Positions 54,701 to 64,000 of a stretch of 64,000 nucleotides of DNA are shown here, one piece after another. The translations under genes and the position numbers were made by a program. The DNA is from Lepidurus packardi. Lineage: Eukaryota > Arthropoda > Branchiopoda > Notostraca > Triopsidae. The notes under the pieces are model-generated. The model searched no databases, was not told where the DNA came from, and saw only the letters and a list, made by a program, of their open reading frames with translations. How positions within the stretch are numbered: the stretch's first letter is position 1; every line of letters begins with the position of its first letter. Location: assembly GCA_023053545.1 (NCBI GenBank), contig JAKZAN010000002.1, positions 10,412,790 through 10,476,789 on the forward strand. The letters are read 5' to 3'.

Positions 54701-57700
54701 ATAAGGGTGCAGAGTGCCCATGGCGGTTTTGATAGAAGAATTTGTGTGGATCATTACTTAGAATCCGTTAAATACAGAACGTTAAAACACCACCATTCCT
54801 TCGAACACACGCTCACCTTGCCAAAATAGATCGTTTGCGATTTCAGAGCGTGACAAAACAGCTAATTGCTGGGAAAATTTTTACTTGTTTTGTTTGTTCT
54901 TGTTTTGTTTCTGAAAAGTTCAACTTGTCACGACAGTTTGCTGTAGCAGCACAATTTCCTAAATCAAGTCGTCAAACTTTCGGAGCAAGATTTCTCGTAA
55001 ACGGCTTTTCAGATATGAAAGTAATCTTAAATAGAAGTTTTTCTTTTCTTAGCAGCCAGCAAACAACCAAAGGACATATTCTTAGGCAACGTATTTCGCA
55101 TAGTTGCAAACTTCATTTGCATGTTGCGAATTTATTACTGATTGGAAAAAAAGATGGATTAGTTGTGCACTCGCTGTTTGTATGCTAAAGCTTACTGTCA
55201 AAGAATTTTTTAACGAAATGTGCTGGTTTTAACGAAAAGTTGTTCTAAAGTTCCCCATGCTAACCGACTATACAGAGCTAAGGTGTACGGGGCCCTTAAC
55301 TATCTAACGTGTGACTTTCCTAATTTTTCGACAATATAATTTTTTGTAAAATTTAATTCATTTGTCCTTTATGGACATCTGTCCTTAATAGACATTTATT
55401 TGCCCTAAGTGGATATTTAGCATGTATATATTGCCACAGATGGCTTTTTAAAATGGTTTACTTCGCTTGCCGTCCAAAGCCGAACTACCCTATCGTGCAG
55501 GTTTTCCCACTTCTATACCCCAAATCAAGACCTTTCCCCTTGGAGAAACAATGACCCCTGACATTCACTTTCCCACCAACAAACATTCTCTAACATTCGA
55601 ATTTCTCTCTTGACAAATTTGTCTACAATGTTATAATATTCTTCGTCGGTACGCACAGAAGAGTAAAGAAAGACTGCACAAGTTGTCCAGCCCAAAATAA
55701 GTCAAATTGTAACAAATTGCACTTACCTCAACTTAAGGACCAGGTAAGGTAATACTTTATCAAAGGCCGTATGACCCATATCAGCTAGCACTGCAGTGAC
55801 AGGGCATTTCGCGCTCACTAGCGAAGCCAATTTTCGAAACGTCAAGCACGGAGGTGTGGAGCAATATTTGTCAGCCAAAACCACTGTGGCTGGTAGCCAG
55901 GTGAGCATGAGCAGCAAGTTAATTAGCACCGTTGTACCAGCAAATAAACTGGCGAAAATAAGAGAAAAATGAGGCGGATGTGAACCCATTTGGTACAGTC
56001 ATAACGAAAATTGTATCCTAACCTGAAACAGCGAATCGCCGTAATGGGGCATACGAATGACGCTGCAAAAGCAGCTGCGGTGGTAAGTGACGTCACCAGC
56101 ATGGAAAGACTGGCGTGTCTTAAGGTGGCCCTAACCAGTTTTAAGAGTGGTCCACTATCCTTCTCAAGCTTGGACATTTGCCAAATCTTGACGTATAAAA
56201 AGGCATCATCCGTCCCCAATCCTGCAGAAAACCGTTCGCTAAAAACCATTCCGTCTTTTTGGCAGTTATTGATATTCTTGTTATTTTGCCCATACCTATA
56301 ACAATAACGGCGGCCAAGAGATTCATGAAGGGGAAAAATGTGAGTTCGAAGATGAACGTGTAAAAGAAATATCCCATCCCAACGGACATGATCACTGCAG
56401 TCATACTCATGGCCGTCAAAAACAAGGAACCCGTGTAGATCCACATAAATATAAGCACCAGAGCTCCCGCAATGGATAAAAATACGGTATCATTCACAAT
56501 TTGTTCGTTAAAAAGTGCGGTTTTCAAACCTAGTCAACAAGAAATTTAAATTATAGCTTCGGTACCAAAACGAGTCTTCTCAGTATTCGTTAGTCTGTAA
56601 ATAGACCTTACCAAAATCAACAGCAACAATCTGAGTAACATTATCCTTCCATTCTTGGTCCTCTAACGATTGATAGTATTCAAGGGTGGCTGAGCTACGG
56701 GCCATAGGCAAAAACAAGGTAGCAAATTCCAACTTTATATTCTAGGAATTAAACAAATTAAATTTGGATTTAAAAAAAAAATATGTATATTTAAATTTTT
56801 TTATTTTTTATTTTTACCCCTTGTTGCAAGAAATTGACGTCAGTAATATAATGGAGGATGTTATATACATCGTTATGCTTGGAGCAGACCAAAGGAACGT
56901 GAGGACAATTATCCTCGTCTTCTACGCCGCAATCAGGTGTGAGTTCCATCTCCCGGTAATGATCCAGGCAAGATTGAAGGATCGTCAATGTCTCCAAGGC
57001 ATCCGGTTCCTAGGAAACAAAATTAAAGTATACATTTCTTTCTTTCTTTACTCACCGTAACTTCAAAACAGGAGGATTTGTTATGCATCCTAGCAATAAA
57101 GTGCCCCAAGGACCAGCTTGAGCAGCAACGCGAAGAAGATGGGGGATGGATGCACAAAGTGGGAAAAAATGAATTATTTCGCAGAAGACTCTCTTCCAAT
57201 GAACACATAGAATGAATGGCGGGGAGCGTAAATAGTGATTTCCCTGCCTGTGCAGCAAAAACGACGTGTGAGTATTCAATTTCTATAAACAATACATAAA
57301 GGAAAAAGTGTTCAGAACATACGTTTCCTCTCAGACTTTTCATTTTTTTTTCATGCGCAAACGTACGTGGCTGATCGCAGAAGAAACTCGATGGGGTTTC
57401 CTCCACAAGCTGCTTAGGATGTTCCGTGCGTAAGTAACCCATGGCACCCAGAGTTTCCAAATCCGTCCACGTTTGCTGCTGCAGCCGCGAGAAAGCCGAG
57501 TTGCTAGCAAAGCTACCGGCCTTCGGCTTCATCTGCGGATCACCCCATCCCGAGTGCGAATGATTGGACGCCGGTGTTTGGTTCCAAATTCGTAAGACCT
57601 GCAAAGGCCAGCCTTTGCCAGAGTGTAATCTTGATCTCTCTCCGTTTGCGATGCCCGGTAAGTCGTTGGTGTCATTGCCTGGGGTCCACGTGACTAACGG

Positions 57701-58675
57701 TAATACTATTTCTGACTCGGGACTTTCGATCGACCTCTTGGTCGTAGTAGTTAAGTCTGTTAGTTGCCGACTCGTCGTACTCGTCTTACTAGCAGCTCTG
57801 GAAGTCTCGTTTCGTTTCTTTTCACGTCCTCTGCCAGAACCGCCTTTCTTTTTCCATTTGGCCTCCAATGGGTTTAACGTAAGAGGCCCATTACGTTTCG
57901 TAGCTCCAATTAAATTATCCCATGTGACGGCCCTTTGAGCCAGCTCGGTCCCTCGCGATTCGAAACCCTTTGTTGCGAAATAAAAAAAGTGTAAAAATTT
58001 TTTAAAAATCGCACGATAATTCTTTGTGCCACGAAAGACTAGCATAGTTTCAAGATTCCTCCTCTACCAACCCTCATTTAAGTATCAAATTACCAATTGC
58101 GGGTCCGAGAAATCCGGCAGATCTTGAGCAGTAAAGGCTATCACCAGGCAAACACCAGCCACGGCGGCCACGGCAGTTATCACCGATCCAGGGTAATGCG
58201 ATAGTAGTCGCTCGTAACTTCGGATACCCACCGAAGAAAGGAAGAAACATTATTTTCCCGAAACATACAAAAACTATGCAAAAAAATTCCCACTCACGTG
58301 TCCTTTTCTTTCCTAATTAATTAATATAGCATCGACAATGTAGATGCTCTAACGTTATTAGAAATGCCGTTTCTTAACAAAATAAAAGTAAAAAATTATC
58401 TACTTTATTATAAACAACTTCGGAGCATAGTTATGAGATGGAATATCGGTTAGCCAATTACTGTTACCGACTTTAATCCAAATTTGCTGTAATTTTCGTA
58501 ATAGACAGATGCTCCCTTAGATACCTTAGCTACATGTCACGGCAACGCTTTTTGGGCGTCCCTTCAATACTGTGTTTAACAACCAAACACAGAACCAATA
58601 TATTCCCCCAAGCATTCGCTGTTTGCTCTTCTGTAAAAGCTTCATTTCCCAGTATTTTATACATTACCAGCTCAT
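51774..58675 (-). CDS. Dispatched (Hedgehog-release RND transporter)
   Basis: Twelve-pass RND-family protein needed to release lipid-modified Hedgehog from producing cells. Minus-strand exons: 58675-58668 (candidate start), 58217-58094, 57967-57367, 57282-57056, 57009-56818, 56741-56612, 56529-56296, 56221-56023, 55948-55727 and 53673-51774; about 1278 aa (human DISP1 1524). Seen: LPDFSDP followed by [19 protein letters not shown]; the ectodomain Cys pattern ([28 protein letters not shown]); the sterol-sensing region ([20 protein letters not shown], with the GxxDD proton-relay motif at about 508-511); [17 protein letters not shown]; and the second relay motif [18 protein letters not shown] with [12 protein letters not shown]. 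Each intron is phase-consistent. The proposed first coding exon supplies only MetSer plus two bases, with an ACCATG context. A longer N-terminus from an unseen exon remains possible. The last intron before the large exon is 2 kb and holds repeat-like DNA. Confidence 0.93.
53985..54975 (+). repeat. Dispersed repeat copy with a GC-rich coding-like island, in a Dispatched intron
   Basis: The two edges match the repeat at 22.0-22.2 kb in the same orientation (near 54001-54023 and 54888-54965). Between them is a markedly GC-richer island (about 54430-54760) with protein-like open frames containing Ala/Gln-rich sequence ([17 protein letters not shown]) and [21 protein letters not shown] do not recognise a family. 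It is probably a mobile element inserted in the 53674-55726 intron, but this rests on the repeat match only. Confidence 0.45.
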
Positions 58676-59311
58676 GGTTGTCAGATGCAGCAGCGTGTCC
58701 CCGGGATACGGAACTTCTGGTTTCCATCATTCCATGTTGTCCGAAGTTAGACGCACTACAGAACTCTAAAAAAAAATAAAAATAAATGTTATTAAAAAAC
58801 CTAAAAAAAGAAACGAATACGAGCACAGTTAAAGCTACTCTTCGTGGACTCTGGATTTATTCATAACTAAATAAAATTTTATCGTTTTGACTATATGATG
58901 TCTTAGAAGAGCTTGTTTGCATCAGTTTCCATTGCTTTAACTGGGGAGAAAATAAAATCTTAAGAAAAAATCGCTAAACGGAAGAAAATAAAAGTAAGAT
59001 AAGGTGTATATATCCCACAATTTGATAATAAAACCAGGCCTGGGTATTGATCTTTGCCACCTGGACAAGCCGATTCTATTGCTATACAAGTCCCTCTTCA
59101 AGTCTCCTGAACGTTTTTATTGGTCCATACGTCTTTCTTGGATTCACTACGTAATAATATTATGCGACCATTTCATTTCCGTCCTAGATCATCTCCGAAA
59201 GAAGTCATCTGAATGACAAGGAGTAAACACACCTACTGAATCTTTTCAAGCCATAACTGAACTAACGGAGATACCTTCTGCCCTTCAAAAGCTGGTTCCC
59301 AGGTAACTAGT

Positions 59312-59765
59312 AATATCGAACAACAGTAGAGCCCACCGAATCCACAATCAAGCAAAAGCTAACAAATCAAGTGAGAACTGTATTCTTGCTAAACTGGAAA
59401 ATCGGCATGAATCCTTTATTAACAGAGTACGAACAATTCTTGAAGACTACTGTGACGCGCGTCGACAGACCATGTCAAAGAAGCTCCTATGTACTCTTGT
59501 AATAAGCTTTGAAACTAGCATGTTCCAAAACTATCCAAGCTTGTCCCTCCGTAAATATTTATTCGAGTACAAAGTTCCGGGTATGCATTATGGAATTGCT
59601 GCGCCAGAGCTTATACAAGCTAAAGCCTTCGGAGTTTGTTTTCCTAGTCTGGCATGCCTGAAACGTATTATCGGCACTCACGATGAATGCAGATCATCTA
59701 TCGCATCCAATACGAAGGCTTTACGCTCAAATGTATCCAAATTCTATAAAAAAAAGAACTCGTAA
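59312..59765 (+). pseudogene. Orphan coding-like open frame, unidentified
   Basis: About 150 codons stay open to the stop after LysLysAsnSer, far more than expected in this AT-rich DNA. The composition is protein-like: CILAKLENRHESFINRVRTI, then LEDYCDARRQTMSKKLLC and YKVPGMHYGIAAPELIQAKA. A second protein-like stretch in a compatible direction (ESFQAITELTEIPSALQKLV) ends just before a GTAACT at about 59301. I recognise no domain. It could be an exon of an unknown gene or a relic of a mobile element. Confidence 0.3.
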
Positions 59766-60955
59766 GATGATTAACTTGAATCCTAAAACTTTCAGCTAAC
59801 AAGACTTAGACCTTCAACACAAGTTTTAAAGCAACAGGAATCATTTATCTGAAACAAAGGACTGTCAAACGAATCCATAAAGAAAACCTTCAGTTTCTAT
59901 AAAGTTGCCCTAAACTTATTTCTGCGATTTGGGGTTTCTGGTCTCTGAAAACGGGAGATAATAAAGTATGCCTATATGCCCCTCCCCCGAGACTAACGAG
60001 AAAATTTACTGACTTAAAAAAGGCATGATTGAAGAACAGCACATCATAGAACCAGTTCCTAGTGCACAATCAACTTCTCATATGGTCCATTAATCTAAAT
60101 TACGTACCTTGGGAGCATTCCCACCATGCCCGCGTTTAAGCTTCCAATGTGGATATTTTAATTAAACGAACTACACATAAAGGTTTCTTACTTTCTTAAA
60201 ACCTTTTCTGGAGTGAGTGAAACCCTCATTTGTAAACCCTACTAGAGCTATCTGGCTGACAAAATTATTGACAATAAGACTGACAAAGGGGCTGGAATTT
60301 AATATCGAGTTCCATACACGGATGCCATTCGTCGGAATGGCTTACGTTTTTTAATAAGATTTAATAATGGGTGTAGTTTTATAATAATAGCCGTCAGACA
60401 TGAAAAGTCTGCATAAGACGATCACCCATCATTAGACGGTGTTCGTCTCAAAACTCAACCCAACTAGGATTCGGACAAATCTAAGTATATCTTGGGGAAT
60501 TTGACAAAAACCAAGACAAGTTAAAGCCGCCTTTTGAGTCATGCAAAGAAGAAAGAGCTCATTAGCAAATGCATTGACTAACGGAGCCGAGTCAAGAAGC
60601 CTAGACACGTGGTGTCTTAATGACAAACCTCGTGACCAAGCCCAAAGCGCATTTTGGTAACTGCGAGTTACAATTTTACAGAAATACAAAACTTACCCCG
60701 AAGGACAAAACTTACAACGCTCCGTTTGTTTTGTTTATTTTTTAAGTTTGCCTTTCAAGCCACAGGAATTGGATCAAATGGCGGAAGTCTTTGGAGTATT
60801 TACTAAGAGCGAGAAAACGCGTAGACAGAGAAAGTGTGGAACAAAGTTGCCGCACAGCTTCAAGAGACACTATAGGAGGATCAATGCTGAATGCACCTTA
60901 AGATTACAGGATTGGTAGTACGGGAGCAAAGCAAAACTCAACATCTAGAACGTCG

Positions 60956-61195
60956 GCGCATCCGAATCAACTCCTCGAAAAAGGACCCAGATACTTTATT
61001 TCCTTATCAACAGATCCAACCGTCTTTTGTAGTTATAAAATATTGTAAACTATAATAAATACAATAAAAATATCCGAATCAACTCCAGGGGAAAAGGACC
61101 CGTGATATCTTATTCCCTTACATCAACCGATCCAAGTATCTTTCTGTAATTTTAAATATCATATAGAATATAACTCTATATTTCTACATTTATAA
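60956..61195 (+). repeat. Tandem duplication, about 112-bp period
   Basis: CATCCGAATCAACTCC...AAAAGGACCC..GATA.CTTATT.CCTTA..ATCAAC.GATCCAA occurs from about 60959 and again from about 61071. The second copy is moderately diverged. There is no coding capacity. Confidence 0.75.
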
Positions 61196-61867
61196 AAATA
61201 CAACGATTGCTTTGAATGTCAAAGCCACATAACGCTGCTCAACTGTCTTCACCTTTTCGCTTGTATTTATTCATTATTGACAGTCTGCTGTAATCATGTC
61301 ATTAAAGCATTCACATTTATATCATGGATCGCATACTTGTTTGGCAGGACGTTTAAACGCAACCGCAGTGACTATAGAGCTATTATTATAGAGCTATCTA
61401 GTTTTGAAATGCACGTATAGTTGTGGTCATGAGGGAAAGGTGAGACATTGGCCCATTGGGGCGTGAAAAAAGCGTGCACCTTGCCGGTATTGTGTAATAC
61501 TATAACGTATAGCTGGCGTTCGGTTTTTAATGATCCGAATACAGATTAAGATAAATAACTACCTCAATGATTATCGAACGACTTAACTTACCTGTCGCGA
61601 CGGAGATCAACAGATTATCACGATAACTTGAATAACATCGACTAACTAAACAAAAATAAGTATAACATACACAACAACACGATTAAAACTAACGTAGAAA
61701 CCAAACTACTGAGAGATATGCAAGGCAAGCAAAGTTTGGGAAGCTTGTGAAAAAGTAGATTTTTAAAAGTTCAATAGATGGCTGTAGAGTCCAAGACAAT
61801 CGGAAACAAATCACACTACTGTGTCAGAAGAACTTGCACATACCTCTGGGCGAAAATCGTAGTTGAA

Positions 61868-61985
61868 AATTTGAGTTGAAAATTGGTAGTTGGATTGGAA
61901 ATTAATTAAATAAGGTTAGTTTAGTTTAAGTTAGGTAGGGAGTTGATGAGAATCGTTAAAAATTGTACTTACTTTCTTTAACTCC
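61868..61985 (+). repeat. Diverged copy of the Ena-intron repeat interior
   Basis: Matches 28995-29100 in the same orientation: GGTTGTTGGATTGGAAATGAATTA, then GTTGATGAGAACC.TTAAAA, then GTACTTTCTTT, with extra bases between blocks. The inverted-repeat ends seen in the Ena intron were not found here. Confidence 0.6.
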
Positions 61986-62331
61986 ATTAGCTGAACTACT
62001 GGTTAAGAACTGACACACTGGTGTTATTTTTTACCCGTGGAATACATTACAACCGTTTGTCAGTTTTTCCTGAGAACGTGTTCTTCGGCAAATTGGTGGA
62101 GCACAATGCAAGTGGAAAACATGAGACAAGTGAGAAGTACGAATAATCTGTCTGTTCTGAAATTCCAGATAACATATAGCTCCAATTTGTGCGGGCGTGA
62201 GTCGAATTGGCTGTGAGACGAAGTGGCTGTTCCCTCGTCGAATATCTGCCTCCGTCAAGAACATGGAAATTTGCCATGCATAGCTTCATGCCGGCATGTT
62301 ATGATTTGTGTATGACTAGACTAGACTAGCC

Positions 62332-63036
62332 ATGCAAGAAGACACGGCATCATGGGTTTGGACCTATTCTATGAGACGAGAAATGCAGGAAGTTATTCCT
62401 AACCTTTATTTGGGGCCTTATTCTTCCGCTACCAAGTCCAAAGTAAAGCAAACTATAGACACATGTATAGCTAATGCATTAATTTTTTATTTACTTTACT
62501 TTAGTTGCAAAGCTTACTGGATGCCGGTATTACCCACATAATATGTGTCAGACAAGATGTGGAAGCTCGTTTGATTCGTCCAATGTTCCCAGGAATTATA
62601 AAGTAAGTACCTCGTGACATGAGTATTTGTAATTTGCTACTTTTTCTGGCTTAGGTACCTTGTCTTGAATATATCAGACACAGTTACGGAGAATATCATT
62701 CAGCACTTTCCTGTTGTAGTGCGATACTTGGAGGAATGTTTTCAGTCCGGCGGTAAGGCACTGGTTCACGGAAATGCAGGAATCTCTAGAAGTGCTGCTT
62801 TGGTGTTGGCTTACGTCATGCAAAAATACGATAGCAACTATAAGGAAGCGTTTTGGCTCGTCCAAAGCAAACGGTTTTGCATTAGTCCGAACGAGGGCTT
62901 TGTCAGGCAGTTGGAAGAGTACGAGCCCATTTACAAAGCGCAGAAGACCTTCCAAAACACACTTAGCTGCCACAATGTACTGCGGAGAAAGCGAAGTAAT
63001 GATGACGAAGACCCTTCACGAATGGGCAGTTTGTAA
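62332..63036 (+). CDS. STYX pseudophosphatase (catalytically dead dual-specificity fold)
   Basis: Phospho-Ser/Thr/Tyr-interacting protein. Mammalian STYX anchors ERK in the nucleus and competes for FBXW7. Three exons, 62332-62442, 62505-62602 and 62655-63036, give 196 aa (human 223). Seen: WTYSMRREMQEVIPNLYLGP followed by YSSATKSK, then LLDAGITHIICVRQDVEA, and the phosphate loop VHGNAGISRSAALVLAYVM. The catalytic Cys position of the CxxxxxR motif is Gly109, exactly as in human STYX (HGNAGISRSA), so the protein should bind but not hydrolyse phosphate. The tail ends in a short basic-acidic segment. An AATAAA at 63074-63079 lies 38 bp after the stop. The gene converges with TIMM50, with about 300 bp between their stops. 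Confidence 0.96.
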
Positions 63037-63073
63037 ATAGTGCAGATTAGTTTCCATTCAGTGCAGTTTGTTG

Positions 63074-63079
63074 AATAAA
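63074..63079 (+). terminator. STYX polyadenylation signal
   Basis: Canonical AATAAA 38 bp downstream of the STYX stop codon, in a position that fits a very short 3' untranslated region before the convergent TIMM50 gene. Confidence 0.7.
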
Positions 63080-63336
63080 GGATTGTTTGTATTTTGGTCT
63101 AAGTTGACATTCGAACGCGAGTCGTAGTTAAAGTTATCGCACTTTCGAACGCCCAAGGTGTCAAGACAACCCGAACGTTTCCAGTTCCTTCTCTTTAGAA
63201 CAAGAAAGAATTCTCCAATTATTCGAGGTAATTAACTGAAGAGTTTTTCCTTGGTTAGCTGGAACGAGTTGAGGGCCACAAGTGAACGACTCCTCCATGT
63301 TTTGCTAAGGTCAAACGAAAGAAACGCACGCGGTCC

Positions 63337-63951
63337 CTAAAACCTTCTTCCAAAAAAACCTTTCACTAGTGACGCTGGCGACGAAGCAGCCTTTTCTTGC
63401 TGCATCTTATACAGCTGTTCTTGTTGCTCCTAAAGCACACAAAAAGGCTTCGTAACTCAAAATCACAGCGTTTTAAGATACACTACCTGTAGTATTCTCT
63501 GATTTTCCTTAAATGCAGCAATGGGATCTTCAAATTGCCGGTAGAAATCCAACACTTCCCGTACATCCTGCACTTCCGACGACGCGACGGCTACAATATC
63601 ACATGCATAACACAAAAATTTAGAAAGGAAACACCGAGTCATACTTTTTAGCAGGATCGCCAAATCAATCAATGACCGGTCGTCATCATTTCCTTGCCAC
63701 TTTTTCAAACGCAACAAGTTTCGGGGGTGGTTTTTTACGGCATTTTCATTCCAATCCACCACAATTACCTAAACCGGATTTTTACCTGGACACAACTAAC
63801 AAAGAAATCGCTTATGTACTTTGGACAGATCGCGATCGAGGCAGTCCAGGTCTTTCACGTGATGACCATCAACATAACGCGTAGAATCTCTGAAGAGCTT
63901 GTACAGGATATGGCCATTGGGATCAAGAGCATCCAAAATCGGAAAGGCCGT
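63337..63951 (-). CDS. TIMM50, C-terminal part (gene continues past 64000)
   Basis: Receptor subunit of the TIM23 inner-membrane translocase, with an FCP1/SCP-like (HAD) phosphatase fold facing the intermembrane space. Minus-strand exons in the window: 63951-63820, 63768-63645, 63590-63487 and 63429-63337. Seen: [19 protein letters not shown], then [20 protein letters not shown], then [20 protein letters not shown] and [19 protein letters not shown]. The next blocks are [20 protein letters not shown] and a coiled C-terminus of [15 protein letters not shown] ending in a short basic tail. Splice phases agree. The 5' exons, with the transit peptide, membrane segment and DxDxT-like motif, lie beyond the window edge at 64000; 63952-64000 is intron. 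It is truncated here only by the window. Confidence 0.94.
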
Positions 63952-64000
63952 CTAAAAATTATGATTATAACTTGACTAAATATAAATCTACTATTAAAAA

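Larger units (their letters stand above)
58676..62331. other. Dispatched 5' flank, no intact gene recognised
   Basis: Holds an orphan open frame (59312-59765), a local duplication (60956-61195) and a diverged repeat copy (61868-61985), listed separately. A 78-codon open stretch on the minus strand at 58766-58530 overlaps the proposed Dispatched first exon and is probably leader sequence. Around 60430-60900 there are further short coding-like fragments with no recognised family, perhaps a decayed mobile element. Confidence 0.45.

Noticed and set aside
58530-58766. Minus-strand 78-codon open stretch considered as a Dispatched N-terminal exon in its own frame
   Set aside because: No donor in that frame gives the phase required by the next exon. 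The same donor works only in a frame starting at ATG 58675.

Overview
This is eukaryotic nuclear DNA, almost certainly from an arthropod or a close invertebrate relative. Every recognisable gene is split by GT-AG introns, mostly 50-100 bp long with a few of 1.5-2 kb. The gene set is animal: Enabled with an EVH1 domain, Dispatched, THADA, TJAP1/Pilt and STYX. I could not place the species. An LC3-type Atg8 is present; flies are known to lack this class, so a dipteran is unlikely. No database was searched. All identities come from recognising conserved protein motifs and from joining exons by eye so that splice phases agree.

Layout. 1-11.1 kb: no gene I can support. 11.1-12.4 kb (-): complete six-exon 8-oxoguanine DNA glycosylase (OGG1), with a hAT-type MITE just upstream of its start. 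12.4-22.9 kb: repeat-rich. It holds an unidentified spliced locus (about 15.3-20.0 kb, +) containing a 2.5-kb minisatellite of 80-bp units, a candidate tRNA-derived SINE, two abutting perfect palindromes and a dispersed repeat. 22.97-25.7 kb (-): TJAP1/Pilt-like coiled-coil protein. 27.4-32.0 kb (-): Enabled, with an inverted-repeat element in one intron. 36.05-42.0 kb (+): complete THADA in nine exons. 42.97-46.25 kb (+): complete glutamate carboxypeptidase II/NAALADase-like M28 peptidase in 15 exons. 47.5-49.6 kb (-): complete LC3-type Atg8. 50.9-51.5 kb: a Tc1/mariner-type MITE. 51.8-58.7 kb (-): Dispatched. 58.7-62.3 kb: relic coding sequence and a local duplication. 62.3-63.04 kb (+): STYX pseudophosphatase. 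63.3-64 kb (-): the C-terminal half of TIMM50, running off the window.

These are mostly housekeeping or developmental genes without an obvious shared pathway: DNA repair (OGG1), actin and junction organisation (Ena, TJAP1), tRNA modification and metabolism (THADA), peptide hydrolysis (GCPII-like), autophagy (LC3), Hedgehog release (Dispatched), phosphotyrosine scaffolding (STYX) and mitochondrial import (TIMM50). Ena and TJAP1 lie head-to-tail and both act at cell junctions, but operon-like coupling is not shown. The most unusual material is the minisatellite-bearing spliced locus, the twin palindromes and a 36-bp in-frame GT-AG segment in the peptidase gene. I saw no CRISPR array, rRNA, clear tRNA gene, or retroviral or Polinton open reading frame.
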